Of a stretch of 64,000 bases of DNA, positions 34,463-43,252 are shown one piece after another (within the stretch, counting starts at the first letter, position 1; the number at the start of each line of letters is the position of its first letter). Under the pieces are notes generated by a model that saw only the letters and a list, made by a program, of their open reading frames with translations, did not search any database and had not been told where the DNA came from. Position numbers and translations under genes: made by a program. The DNA comes from an uncultured Flavobacteriaceae bacterium (lineage in GTDB: Bacteria > Bacteroidota > Bacteroidia > Flavobacteriales > Flavobacteriaceae): contig CAJYAG010000005.1 of NCBI GenBank assembly GCA_913065125.1, positions 1 through 64,000 of the forward strand. Reading direction: 5' to 3'.

Positions 34463-36133
34463 TCAATTTACCAACTCAACTTTTCTTTTGATAGTAGTTT
34501 GTAAAAGAATTGCAATTCCCATTACCAATGCACAACCCAACAAGTTTAGCCATAAATATGGCAACCAATCTAATAAGAATACAGCAATAATTATTACCTG
34601 TGTAATTAAGGCAGCAATAAATACGGCATTTCCTTTCACAAATTTGATAAAGAAGGCTAACAAGAAAATTCCAAGCACATTTCCATAGAAAATAGAACCG
34701 ATAATATTTACCAACTGAATTAAATTATCAAACAAATTGGCAACACAGGCAACTAAAATGGCGAGAATTCCCCAACCTAGCGTAAACCATTTCGACATTT
34801 TCACATAATGTTCTTCTGATTTGTCTTCTTTTACATTTCGTTTGTATAAATCTATGGCTGTTGTACTTGCCAACGCATTTAATTCTGATGCTGTTGATGA
34901 CATTGCTGCGGACAAAATAACTGCTAATAATAGGCCAATTAATCCTCGAGGTAAATTATTTAAGATAAAGTGAATAAACACGTAATCTTTATCATTCGTT
35001 TCAACAGAGTCATCCGCTTTACTAATAACTACTTTTGCTTGTTCTTTTAATTCTACACTTTTAATTTCTAAAGCTTTAATTGCGGCTTTATCACTTGCCT
35101 GAACACCATTTAAAACAAGTGCTTTTTTATCGGCTTCGATTTGTTTATATTGGTCTTCCAATCCTTTATATTCAGCAGCAAATTCAGAATTCATCACTGC
35201 TTCACTAGCAGTTGGGTTAAAGTTTAAGGGAGCAGCATTGAATTGATAAAAAACAAAAACCATCACTCCAACTAACAGAATAAAAAATTGCATTGGAACT
35301 TTTAACAATCCGTTAAATAACAAACCTAACTGACTTTCACGTACAGAATTTCCTGATAAATATCGTTGAACTTGACTTTGATCTGTTCCGAAATAAGAAA
35401 GCATTAAAAAAGTTCCGCCTAAAAAACCTGTCCAAACAGTATATCTATTTGATAAATCAAACGAAAAATCGAGCACTTCCATTTTTCCGCTTGCACCAGC
35501 AATATCCAGCGCTTTTGTAAATGAAATATCTTCAGGAAGCTTGTCAACAATCATAAAAAAAGCAACCAACATTCCGAAAAAGATAATCACCATTTGTTGT
35601 TTCTGAGTAACATTTACTGCTTTTGTTCCGCCAGAAACTGTATAAATAATTACCAAAACTCCGATGATAATATTTAACGAAACCAAATCCCAACCCAACA
35701 CAGCAGATAAAATAATTGCAGGTGCAAAAATGGTAATTCCGGCTGCCAAGCCACGTTGAATTAAAAATAAAATAGCGGCTAAGGTTCTTGTTTTTAAATC
35801 GAAGCGTCCTTCTAAATATTCGTAGGCTGTATAGACTTTTAATCGATGATAAATAGGAATAAAAACCAAACAAATAATTACCATAGCAATTGGCAATCCG
35901 AAGTAAAATTGCACAAATCCCATTCCACTATGAAATGCTTGTCCTGGGGTTGATAAAAAAGTAATCGCACTTGCTTGTGTTGCCATAACCGACAAACCAA
36001 TAGTCCACCATTTTGTATCATTTCCTCCTTTGATATAATCTTGTACACTCGTATTTTTCCTTGTTTTATAAGCACCAAAAATCACAATAAATGATAAGGT
36101 AGCAGACAGTACAATCCAATCTAATAATTCCAT
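34463..36133 (-). CDS. Sodium:solute symporter (SSS family)
   Basis: A 556-residue transporter with about 13 membrane helices. The family pattern is seen in FLSTPGQAFHSGMGFVQFYFGLP, TVSGGTKAVNVTQKQQ, FGTDQSQVQRYLSG and AVILSAAMSSTASELNALAST. An insertion of about 80 charged, helical residues (about 305-385) splits the middle of the chain between two helices. Substrate unknown; sugars, sialic acid or amino acids are typical. A 35-residue membrane peptide is encoded 11 bp upstream and is probably cotranscribed. Confidence 0.9.
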   Translation of the reverse strand: MELLDWIVLSATLSFIVIFGAYKTRKNTSVQDYIKGGNDTKWWTIGLSVMATQASAITFLSTPGQAFHSGMGFVQFYFGLPIAMVIICLVFIPIYHRLKVYTAYEYLEGRFDLKTRTLAAILFLIQRGLAAGITIFAPAIILSAVLGWDLVSLNIIIGVLVIIYTVSGGTKAVNVTQKQQMVIIFFGMLVAFFMIVDKLPEDISFTKALDIAGASGKMEVLDFSFDLSNRYTVWTGFLGGTFLMLSYFGTDQSQVQRYLSGNSVRESQLGLLFNGLLKVPMQFFILLVGVMVFVFYQFNAAPLNFNPTASEAVMNSEFAAEYKGLEDQYKQIEADKKALVLNGVQASDKAAIKALEIKSVELKEQAKVVISKADDSVETNDKDYVFIHFILNNLPRGLIGLLLAVILSAAMSSTASELNALASTTAIDLYKRNVKEDKSEEHYVKMSKWFTLGWGILAILVACVANLFDNLIQLVNIIGSIFYGNVLGIFLLAFFIKFVKGNAVFIAALITQVIIIAVFLLDWLPYLWLNLLGCALVMGIAILLQTTIKRKVELVN

Positions 36134-36144
36134 AATTTATGTGC

Positions 36145-36252
36145 TTAATTTGAAAAATATGTGGTGATAAAATAAAATAGAATGATATATATAAAATTGG
36201 CAATCAACACAACGCTGTATATTTTTTTCCAAGGACGTTTTTCGGTTTCCAT
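36145..36252 (-). CDS. 35-residue single-helix membrane peptide upstream of the symporter
   Basis: An ATG-initiated frame on the minus strand encodes 35 residues: a charged, Trp-containing N-terminus (METEKRPWKKIYS) followed by one hydrophobic helix (VVLIANFIYIILFYFITTYF). The positive-inside arrangement fits a membrane protein with a cytoplasmic N-terminus. It ends 11 bp before the symporter ATG. Position and composition suggest a small subunit or stabiliser of the symporter. Conservation in other genomes would decide whether it is real. Confidence 0.6.
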   Translation of the reverse strand: METEKRPWKKIYSVVLIANFIYIILFYFITTYFSN

Positions 36253-36301
36253 AATTTCTATTCTTTATGTTATATTAAAATTGCCATATCGTGTGAATTT
36301 G

Positions 36302-36417
36302 ATGTCCGAAAGGAAAATCAAATTAGTATCGAGACATCTTTATGCTTAAAATGTTCTCGATACAATTTTTTCGATTTCGACTACGCTCAATCTAAAAAAA
36401 ATCACTCGAACGGACAT
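36302..36417. repeat. 116-bp palindromic element with ATGTCCG/CGGACAT ends
   Basis: Inverted termini ATGTCCG and CGGACAT enclose a second inverted pair GTATCGAGA (36326-36334) and TCTCGATAC (36355-36363). The element contains TCGACTACGCTCAATC-type sequence like that at 38973. It lies between the PIG-L gene and the symporter unit. It looks like a miniature palindromic repeat and would form a hairpin in RNA. Confidence 0.55.
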
Positions 36418-36422
36418 TCTAA

Positions 36423-38954
36423 CTATTCTTTAATTTTCTCTTCCTTTTTAATATTCTCTTTTCCAATAGACAACATATTTGCAAAGATTTTATACGCTCC
36501 AGAAACACCAGCTGGCAATTCTCTAAAGAAACTTAATCCTGTGTAGATATAATGTCCTTTTCCGTGTTTTGCCACCAACAAACTTCCGTTTCTTGCTGGT
36601 TCTCCTTTATCATTCATAGATAATATAGGTGTAAACTCTTTTCCCCAAGAGTTCGGAAAATACAATCCGCGCTCTTGCACCCAGCCATCAAAATCTGATG
36701 CATCTATTTTATTTGGAAAATTTAACAAAGAATGCTTTTTCGCCAACATTCTAACTTCGGCAGTTTCATCGGTAACTCGATCTCTAGAAATTTTTAAGTG
36801 ATAAGGTGCTCCAACATCAATTCCGCTTCTTCCACTAGTATTGTATTGCACAATCATGTTTCCTCCTTTTTCTACATAATCTAACAAGAATTTTTGTTTA
36901 AATTTTAAAGCATCAACTGTGTTATAGGCTCTAATTCCAAGAACAACAGCGTCAAATTTATGTAAATTTTCATCATTAATTTCTGTTGGGTCAATTGTAA
37001 TTACGTTATAACCTATTTGACGTAAACTTTCTGGAATTGCATCTCCAGCGCCAGCAATATAACCGATATAGCTTCCGTTTTTCTGAATATTTAATCGAAC
37101 AATTTTTGCTTCAGAATTCAATAATACAGATTGCTTCGGAATGTGATTGTAATTAATTTCTATCAATTCTTTGGTAAACGTTTCACCATCAATAGTTGCA
37201 ATACTTTTTAAAATTCCTTCCGATTGATTTGCCGGTGGAATTACCATAAAATCTACCGTTACATTATCGCCTTTTTGAGCGATAGAAAACGGAATTTGTT
37301 TCGGAGAAATTGTCCAATTTGCTGGTGTTTCTAAACTGACAAAACCACGTACATTTTTTGTTCCTGCTCTTACTGAAACCTCAACTTTTTGTGGTGTATC
37401 ATCAGAAAAAATAATGACTTTATTATTCAGTTTTGTAGTTACTTTTGGTAATACTTCAAATGGTTCGTAAATTTCGCCAACATCACTTCTAGAATATCTG
37501 TACACTACATCTTTTGTAAATGAAATAGTATGTTCCCAAATATTTAAATTGAATTCAACTTGCAATGGGCTATCTGATTCTGGTTTTCCAATTTGCAATT
37601 GATTGTCAACAGCATACATCCCTAAAGTTCCTTTATTTTGCAACCAATACGGGTCTGAATACGGTTTGTTTTTTAATTGAATTTTATCTGTAATATTTAC
37701 ACGAACATTATTTTTTAATTGCTTTTCTGCCGATTTAACTATTGTAACTCCGTTTTCTATAAAGCTATAACTATCAAAAAATGTTGTGATATCGCTTCTG
37801 TTTAATACTTCAATTTTTAAGGTAACTTCTCCGTTTGGCGTTGTGCTCGAATTGGTTGCAGAAACTTCTAAATACAATCCAGCAGCAGCTTCAATAATTT
37901 CTTTAATCTGTTTGTTTTTGATTTTTCTCCAATGCGAATCTTCTAACAATTGAATTTTATCATACGCATTTAACAATGCTGGCAAATGTTTCGACGGATT
38001 CGAGAAATCGAAGTTCACTTCTACATCATATAAAATTGCACCAATTACTCCGCCGCCTTTGATCCGATTCCAAGTGGTATTGATACCCGAAAAAATATCA
38101 GAAACATCTTTTGGTTTATCGCCTTTTAAAAACTCAACATATTCTAATTGACTTCCACGTGTTGTTAATCTCCCAAAACCTTGACATAAATGTTGGCTGC
38201 TTGCCAATGCCGCAACTTCGTTATTAGACAACCCTTTTAACGGATAATAAGTACCCACATCAAATCCTGTTAATTTTCCTTCGGTTGCTTTTTTAAATTC
38301 TGCATCGCTATTAAAGAAAAAGCGTCCTGTATTATAAAACAAGCGTTTGGGTTGCCAGGTTTCGGTGTATTTTAATTGACTTGAGTATTTAGTTGCATCG
38401 TTTGCTAAATCAAAAGCTTCGACACTTAAAAGTGCAGAAGTTGTGTGATGACCGTGTGTTGTTCCTGGAGTTCTATGATTAAATCTGTTGATAATTACAT
38501 CTGGCTTAAAAGTTCTAATTGCCCAAACTACATCGCTCAATACTTTGTCTTTTTCCCAAAACTCTAACGTTTCTTTTGGATGTTTAGAATATCCAAAGTC
38601 ATTGGCTCTTGTAAATAATTGTTCGCCGCCATCAATTTTTCTTGCTGCTAATAATTCTTGTGTTCTTATTAAACCCAACAATTCTCTAATTTCTGGACCG
38701 ATTAAATTCTGACCGCCATCGCCACGAGTTAAAGACAAATATGCTGTTCTTGCTTTTTCATGATTTGCCAAATAGGAAATTAATCGTGTGTTTTCATCGT
38801 CTGGATGTGCAGCAATATATAAGGCCGAACCTAAAAAGTTTAATTTTTGGATTTTTTCGTAAATCTGATTAGAAGATAATTTTTGTGGTTTTTGAGCTTG
38901 AAGTGATAGAAACAAAAACAAAAAAGGGAATAGAATTAAAATTCTTTTCTTCAT
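36423..38954 (-). CDS. Secreted PIG-L family deacetylase with C-terminal extra domains
   Basis: An 843-residue exported protein: signal peptide in the first 20 residues (LILFPFLFLFLSLQAQ), then a PIG-L/LmbE deacetylase domain (about 30-300) with the zinc motif AAHPDDEN and a second His cluster TTHGHHTTSA. A beta-rich middle (about 350-620) resembles Ig-like or NEW3 domains, and the last about 200 residues (VLGIRAYNT, LLDYVEKGGNMIVQYNT) look like a class I glutamine-amidotransferase-like domain. Family members remove N-acetyl groups from sugars; the natural substrate is unknown. It is monocistronic. Confidence 0.85.
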   Translation of the reverse strand: MKKRILILFPFLFLFLSLQAQKPQKLSSNQIYEKIQKLNFLGSALYIAAHPDDENTRLISYLANHEKARTAYLSLTRGDGGQNLIGPEIRELLGLIRTQELLAARKIDGGEQLFTRANDFGYSKHPKETLEFWEKDKVLSDVVWAIRTFKPDVIINRFNHRTPGTTHGHHTTSALLSVEAFDLANDATKYSSQLKYTETWQPKRLFYNTGRFFFNSDAEFKKATEGKLTGFDVGTYYPLKGLSNNEVAALASSQHLCQGFGRLTTRGSQLEYVEFLKGDKPKDVSDIFSGINTTWNRIKGGGVIGAILYDVEVNFDFSNPSKHLPALLNAYDKIQLLEDSHWRKIKNKQIKEIIEAAAGLYLEVSATNSSTTPNGEVTLKIEVLNRSDITTFFDSYSFIENGVTIVKSAEKQLKNNVRVNITDKIQLKNKPYSDPYWLQNKGTLGMYAVDNQLQIGKPESDSPLQVEFNLNIWEHTISFTKDVVYRYSRSDVGEIYEPFEVLPKVTTKLNNKVIIFSDDTPQKVEVSVRAGTKNVRGFVSLETPANWTISPKQIPFSIAQKGDNVTVDFMVIPPANQSEGILKSIATIDGETFTKELIEINYNHIPKQSVLLNSEAKIVRLNIQKNGSYIGYIAGAGDAIPESLRQIGYNVITIDPTEINDENLHKFDAVVLGIRAYNTVDALKFKQKFLLDYVEKGGNMIVQYNTSGRSGIDVGAPYHLKISRDRVTDETAEVRMLAKKHSLLNFPNKIDASDFDGWVQERGLYFPNSWGKEFTPILSMNDKGEPARNGSLLVAKHGKGHYIYTGLSFFRELPAGVSGAYKIFANMLSIGKENIKKEEKIKE

Positions 38955-38972
38955 AGTATAATGTATAAAAAA

Positions 38973-39030
38973 TGTCTGGTCGAGTGCAGTCGAGACCTAA
39001 AAAAACCTCTCGACTCTGTTCAAGGAGACA
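38973..39030. repeat. Palindromic repeat (TGTCT ... AGACA)
   Basis: TGTCT and AGACA bracket GGTCGAGTGCAGTCGAGACC and CTCTCGACTCTG, which are inversely related. The TCGAG/CTCGA-rich composition is shared with the element at 36302 and with small repeats common in flavobacteria. Confidence 0.5.
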
Positions 39031-39064
39031 CTAAATTAGTTGTTCAGCTAAAAAATAATCAAAA

Positions 39065-39072
39065 CAAATATA
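39065..39072 (-). promoter_or_regulatory. Candidate -7 element of the PIG-L gene
   Basis: TATATTTG on the minus strand matches the Bacteroidota -7 element, about 110 nt upstream of the PIG-L ATG. No clear -33 element; the leader would contain the palindromic repeat. Confidence 0.35.
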
Positions 39073-39369
39073 GTATTTATATGTTTTAGTAAGAGTTCAT
39101 AAAAAAAGCATTAACATAATTATAACGTTTCTTTTATGGATGTTTTTTGTTTGAATTTATCATCTTATATCTAAAGAAAAAGGAACACTTCGTTACAAGA
39201 GACAAGAAACAAGACTTGATTGTAACTAAACGAGAAACATTCATCAGAAAATTATAAAAACAAAGTTCTAAAATCTAACCATCAAGCGGTCTCTTTTCTT
39301 TTGTCTTAACTGTTTGTATTGATCTTAAAAACTGTTGATAAAAATATTTTTAAAATCACTTATTTAGAA

Positions 39370-39377
39370 TATATTTG
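39370..39377 (+). promoter_or_regulatory. Candidate -7 element of dnaN
   Basis: TATATTTG matches TAnnTTTG, about 75 nt before the dnaN ATG. The -33 region is A/T-rich without a clear TTG. Confidence 0.45.
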
Positions 39378-39451
39378 TAGTTCATATCTTTTTTGAAAAA
39401 CTGAGTGTGAAGTGTTTGACTTTTTAGTCTTTACCTAAAAAAACAAAATCA

Positions 39452-40570
39452 ATGAAATTTATAGTATCAAGCTCGCAATTATTAAAGCAACTTCAAGTAC
39501 TTGGAGGCGTAATTAATAGCAATAATACATTACCCATTTTAGATAATTTCTTATTTGAATTATCAAAAAACGAATTAAAAATTTCTGCATCAGATTTAGA
39601 AACAACCATGAGTGCTGTTGTAGAAGTAGAATCTGACTCTAAAGGTTCTATTGCAGTTTCTGCGCGTTTGTTATTAGACACGTTAAAAACATTTCCAGAC
39701 CAGCCTTTAACGTTTAAAACTGAAGGAGAAAGCGCCATTGAAATTAGCTCTGATCAAGGAAAGTACGACATGGCATTTTTTAGCGGAGAAGAATTTCCGA
39801 AGGCTGTTTCATTATCTGCTCCAAGTACCACTGTAATTCCGTCTGCTATTTTAGCAAACGCAATTTCTAAAACGATTTTTGCTGCTGGAAACGATGATTT
39901 ACGTCCGGTAATGAGTGGAGTGTTCTTTCAGTTTAGTCCAGAAAGTTTAACATTTGTTGCAACTGATGCTCACAAATTAGTAAAATACACGCGTACTGAT
40001 GTTACTGCAAATGAAAGTGCAGAATTCATTATGCCAAAAAAACCGTTGAACTTATTAAAAGGAATTTTAAATGGTTCTGAAAGCGATGTTTCTATAGAAT
40101 ACAACAGCTCTAACGCAAAGTTTACCTTTGACAATTTTGTGTTGGTTTGTCGTTTAATCGACGGAAAATATCCAAATTACGAGGCGGTTATCCCGAAGGA
40201 AAACCCAAATAAATTAACAGTTGATAGAGCTTCCTTTTTAAACTCTGTAAAGCGTGTGTCTATTTTCTCTAGCAAAACAACACATCAAATTAGATTAAAG
40301 ATGGCAGGAACAGAATTAAACATTTCTGCAGAAGATTTAGATTACGCAAATAAAGCTATCGAGCGTTTGTCTTGTGATTATCAAGGAGACGACATGCAAA
40401 TAGGCTTTAACTCACGTTTTTTAAGCGAAATGTTAAACAACTTAAACTCGAACGATGTATTGATTGAAATGTCTTTACCAAACAGAGCCGGAATCTTAAC
40501 ACCAATTGACGGAACAGACGAGGGAGAACAAGTTACCATGTTGGTGATGCCAGTGATGTTGAATTCTTAA
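39452..40570 (+). CDS. dnaN: DNA polymerase III subunit beta (sliding clamp)
   Basis: A 372-residue clamp with three repeated domains of about 120 residues. Recognisable parts: MKFIVSSSQLLKQLQVLGGVI, LPILDNFLFEL, GKYPNYEAVIPKENP, MAGTELNISAEDLDYA and the C-terminal MLVMPVMLNS. It encircles DNA and tethers polymerase III and other partners. As in many Bacteroidota it stands apart from dnaA and is transcribed alone, with its own promoter and terminator. Confidence 0.97.
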   Translation: MKFIVSSSQLLKQLQVLGGVINSNNTLPILDNFLFELSKNELKISASDLETTMSAVVEVESDSKGSIAVSARLLLDTLKTFPDQPLTFKTEGESAIEISSDQGKYDMAFFSGEEFPKAVSLSAPSTTVIPSAILANAISKTIFAAGNDDLRPVMSGVFFQFSPESLTFVATDAHKLVKYTRTDVTANESAEFIMPKKPLNLLKGILNGSESDVSIEYNSSNAKFTFDNFVLVCRLIDGKYPNYEAVIPKENPNKLTVDRASFLNSVKRVSIFSSKTTHQIRLKMAGTELNISAEDLDYANKAIERLSCDYQGDDMQIGFNSRFLSEMLNNLNSNDVLIEMSLPNRAGILTPIDGTDEGEQVTMLVMPVMLNS

Positions 40571-40601
40571 GAATAGAGACTTTTAGAAAAGAGAATAAAG
40601 A

Positions 40602-40640
40602 CTGTCATTGCGAGAACTTGTAAAGTTCGTGGCAATCTCA
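40602..40640. repeat. Dispersed repeat fragment (CTGTCATTGCGAG ... GGCAATCTC)
   Basis: CTGTCATTGCGAG and the following GTGGCAATCTC are the two halves of a short inverted repeat (TTGCGAG-type against CAATCTC-type) found widely in flavobacterial intergenic DNA. It lies between the dnaN stop and the dnaN terminator. Confidence 0.5.
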
Positions 40641-40652
40641 CTAATACTATTT

Positions 40653-40683
40653 AAAACCACAACTTTTAGTTGTGGTTTTTTTT
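40653..40683 (+). terminator. Rho-independent terminator of dnaN
   Basis: A perfect 12-bp stem AAAACCACAACT/AGTTGTGGTTTT with a 3-nt loop and a run of T residues, about 80 nt after the dnaN stop. Confidence 0.88.
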
Positions 40684-40711
40684 GATAACCTCTTCGTTTA
40701 ATTAACTATAC

Positions 40712-40785
40712 TGTCATTCCGACTGAAACGGTGGAATCTTATCAAGTAGATTTTTCGACTTCATTTCATTTCGCTCAAAATGACA
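40712..40785. repeat. 74-bp dispersed palindromic element (TGTCATT ... AATGACA)
   Basis: TGTCATT and AATGACA form the ends, enclosing CCGACTGAAACGGTGGAATCT and TTTCATTTCGCTC, the usual layout of the flavobacterial TGTCATTCCGA repeats. It directly precedes a candidate -7 element (TATTTTTG, 40788-40795) for the acpH gene. Confidence 0.6.
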
Positions 40786-40810
40786 ATTATTTTTGCTTAC
40801 ATTTACTTCA

Positions 40811-41407
40811 ATGAATTTCCTAGCACACTTATATTTATCAGAAAATAACACCAATATTTTAATTGGTAATTTTATTGCAGATCATATTCCGGGAAATAAC
40901 TTTACACATTTGCATCCAGAGATTCAAAAAGGAATTTTATTCCACCGAGAAATAGACACGTTTACCGATGCACATAAAATTGTGCGCAAAAGCAAACGCA
41001 GATTACACCCAAGATACAGGCATTATAAAGGCGTAATTATTGATATTTTTTACGATCATTATTTGGCAAAAAACTGGCAGTTGTATGCTGATATTCCGTT
41101 AAAAACATTTGCACAAAACGTTTATACATTACTACAAGATAATTATGAAATTCTTCCAAAAAAAACAAAACATTTATTACCTTTTATGGTAGAACATAAT
41201 TGGTTGTACAATTATCAATTTACAGAAGGAATTAAAGTTGTGCTAAACGGAATGGACAATAGAACCAAACAAAAATCTCTAATGCGTTTTGCCATTGAAG
41301 ATTTAGAAAACTTACACCAAGAATTTGAAGAAGATTTTACACTTTTCTTTGAAGATTTGCGATTATTTTCTAAGCAAAAATTAAAAGAAATCTCAACAAT
41401 CACGTAA
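40811..41407 (+). CDS. acpH: Acyl carrier protein phosphodiesterase
   Basis: A 198-residue HD-like hydrolase that removes the phosphopantetheine arm from ACP. The N-terminal MNFLAHLYLSENNTNILIGNFIADHI, the FHREIDTFTDAHKIVRKS segment and IIDIFYDHYLAKNW match the family. The ATG at 40811 is chosen over one six codons upstream because the conserved N-terminus starts there and TATTTTTG at 40788-40795 would place transcription start near 40801. It is followed by a short string of AATTCGT-like repeats (41403-41427) and then ggt. Confidence 0.9.
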   Translation: MNFLAHLYLSENNTNILIGNFIADHIPGNNFTHLHPEIQKGILFHREIDTFTDAHKIVRKSKRRLHPRYRHYKGVIIDIFYDHYLAKNWQLYADIPLKTFAQNVYTLLQDNYEILPKKTKHLLPFMVEHNWLYNYQFTEGIKVVLNGMDNRTKQKSLMRFAIEDLENLHQEFEEDFTLFFEDLRLFSKQKLKEISTIT

Positions 41408-41498
41408 TTCGTAATTCATAATTCGTCATTATTTAAAGATTTACGTATCTTTTCCAACCAAAAACTAATACAACTCAATCAAACTTAACAAATACATC

Positions 41499-43187
41499 AT
41501 GAAAAAATTACTTTCAACCCTATTCATTGCAATTTTATTTGCAAATTGTACAGATAAAAAAGAAGCTAAAGTTACAGGTTTAATTGCCGAAAAAGCAATG
41601 GTTGTTTCTGCTCGTGTAGAAGCTTCTCAAATTGGATCTGACATTCTAAAAAAAGGTGGAAATGCATATGACGCGATGGTTGCTACGCAATTGGCTTTAG
41701 CTGTTGTGTATCCGGTTGCTGGAAATATTGGCGGTGGCGGATTTATGGTTTACAGAGCAAATGACGGAAAAACCGGAGCCTTAGATTTTAGAGAAAAAGC
41801 ACCTTTAACGGCAAGCCGAGATATGTATTTAGATAAAGAAGGAAATGTAATTCCGGGCAAAAGTAGTTTCGGAGTACATTCTGTTGGAGTTCCTGGAACT
41901 ATTGCAGGAATTTTTGAAGTATATAACAAACTTGGAAGTTTACCTTTTGAAGAATTGATTCAGCCGTCAATCGACATGGCAAGAAACGGTTTTAAAGTTA
42001 CAAAAAAACAAGCAAGTGCTTTAAACGGAACACGTAAACGTTTTGAAAAAGCAAACAATTATAAAATTTTGTTTGATAGAGAATGGAAAGAAGGAGATTT
42101 ATTACAACAAGAAGAATTAGCACAAACTCTAGAAAGAATTAGAGACAACGGTCAAGATGGATTTTATAAAGGAAAAACCGCAGAATTATTTGTGAATTAT
42201 GTGAAAGAATTAGGCGGAATTATTTCTTTAGAAGACTTGGCAAAATACACTGCTGTTTGGCGTAAACCAATTGAGTTTACTTATAAAGGTCATAAAATTA
42301 TTTCGATGACATTGCCTGCAAGTGGCGGAATTTGTATAGCACAAATTTTAAAATCGATTGAACCTTATGATTTAACAAACATCAAACACAACTCAACAAA
42401 ATATGTACAATTATTAACAGAAGCAGAACGTAGATCGTACGCAGATAGAGCACATTATTTAGGTGATATTGATTTTGTAAATGTACCAACAGATAGTTTA
42501 ATTGCAGATTCGTATATTAAAAGAAGAATGAGTACTTTTTCTTGGGACAAAGCAACAAAATCATCAGATGTTTCTAATGGAAAAATCTTAGGGCACGAAA
42601 GCGATCAAACAACACATTACTCTATCATCGATCAGTTTGGAAATTCAGTTTCTGTTACTACAACTTTAAATACAGGTTACGGTTCTAAAGTATTGGTTAA
42701 AGGTGCTGGATTTTTCTTAAATAACGAAATGGATGATTTTAGTGCAAAACCTGGCGTGCCAAATGTTTTTGGTTTATTAGGCTCTACTGCAAATGAAATT
42801 GCTCCAGAAAAAAGAATGTTGAGTTCTATGACTCCGACTATTGTTGAAAAAGATGGGAAGCTAAGAATGGTTGTTGGAACTCCTGGAGGTTCTACAATTA
42901 TTACTTCTGTGGTACAAAACATTGTTAATGTTATCGATTATAATATGGGAATGCAAGAATCTGTAAACAAAGCACGTTTTCACCACCAATGGATGCCAGA
43001 CAATGTTAGAATGGAACCAAACGGATTTGATAGTATTACCAAAGCAAATTTAAAGAAATTAGGATACGAAATCATTGAAAGAAACTCCTTAATTATTGGT
43101 AGAGTTGATGCAATTTTAGTATTGCCAAACGGAAAATTAGAAGGTGGCGCAGATCCTCGTGGAGATGATGCTGCAGTTGGATTTTAA
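41499..43187 (+). CDS. ggt: Gamma-glutamyltransferase lipoprotein
   Basis: A 562-residue enzyme that cleaves or transfers gamma-glutamyl groups from glutathione and related peptides. The N-terminus ends in a lipobox (ILFANC), so it is a periplasmic or surface lipoprotein. Characteristic parts: NIGGGGFMVYR, the autocleavage site with the nucleophilic Thr in DQTTHYSIID, and GTPGGSTIITSVVQ near the end. The precursor should self-process into large and small subunits. The catalytic Arg region (LDFREKAP) is present. Confidence 0.94.
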   Translation: MKKLLSTLFIAILFANCTDKKEAKVTGLIAEKAMVVSARVEASQIGSDILKKGGNAYDAMVATQLALAVVYPVAGNIGGGGFMVYRANDGKTGALDFREKAPLTASRDMYLDKEGNVIPGKSSFGVHSVGVPGTIAGIFEVYNKLGSLPFEELIQPSIDMARNGFKVTKKQASALNGTRKRFEKANNYKILFDREWKEGDLLQQEELAQTLERIRDNGQDGFYKGKTAELFVNYVKELGGIISLEDLAKYTAVWRKPIEFTYKGHKIISMTLPASGGICIAQILKSIEPYDLTNIKHNSTKYVQLLTEAERRSYADRAHYLGDIDFVNVPTDSLIADSYIKRRMSTFSWDKATKSSDVSNGKILGHESDQTTHYSIIDQFGNSVSVTTTLNTGYGSKVLVKGAGFFLNNEMDDFSAKPGVPNVFGLLGSTANEIAPEKRMLSSMTPTIVEKDGKLRMVVGTPGGSTIITSVVQNIVNVIDYNMGMQESVNKARFHHQWMPDNVRMEPNGFDSITKANLKKLGYEIIERNSLIIGRVDAILVLPNGKLEGGADPRGDDAAVGF

Positions 43188-43212
43188 TCAATTAACAATG
43201 ATCAATTTACAA

Positions 43213-43244
43213 CTTTGAACCTTTGAACCTTTGAACCTTTGAAC
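43213..43244 (+). repeat. Four tandem copies of the octamer CTTTGAAC
   Basis: Four exact copies plus a 3-bp remnant lie just before the VOC gene ATG at 43253 (8 bp gap). Short tandem arrays can change copy number by slipped-strand mispairing; here this would alter the ribosome-binding or promoter spacing rather than a reading frame. Confidence 0.85.
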
Positions 43245-43252
43245 CTTAAATA

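Larger units (their letters stand above)
38955..39451. other. 497-bp intergenic region between the PIG-L gene and dnaN
   Basis: No coding frame is supportable. It holds a palindromic repeat at 38973-39030, a divergent promoter for each neighbour (39065-39072 and 39370-39377), and a loose inverted repeat GTTACAAG/CTTGaTTGTAAC near 39193-39225. TGTTGATAA at 39334-39342 has one mismatch to a DnaA box, but a single copy is not an origin signal. Confidence 0.5.

Noticed and set aside
39334-39342. DnaA-box-like TGTTGATAA near dnaN, possibly oriC
   Set aside because: Only one near-match, dnaA is absent, and the same word occurs elsewhere (near 5645), so it is not evidence of an origin.
41403-41427. 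AATTCGT-like repeats after acpH
   Set aside because: Imperfect copies in AT-rich DNA with no gene or structure attached; too weak for a separate feature.
43213-43244. CRISPR-like short repeats
   Set aside because: The units are 8 bp without spacers, so it is a microsatellite rather than a CRISPR array.
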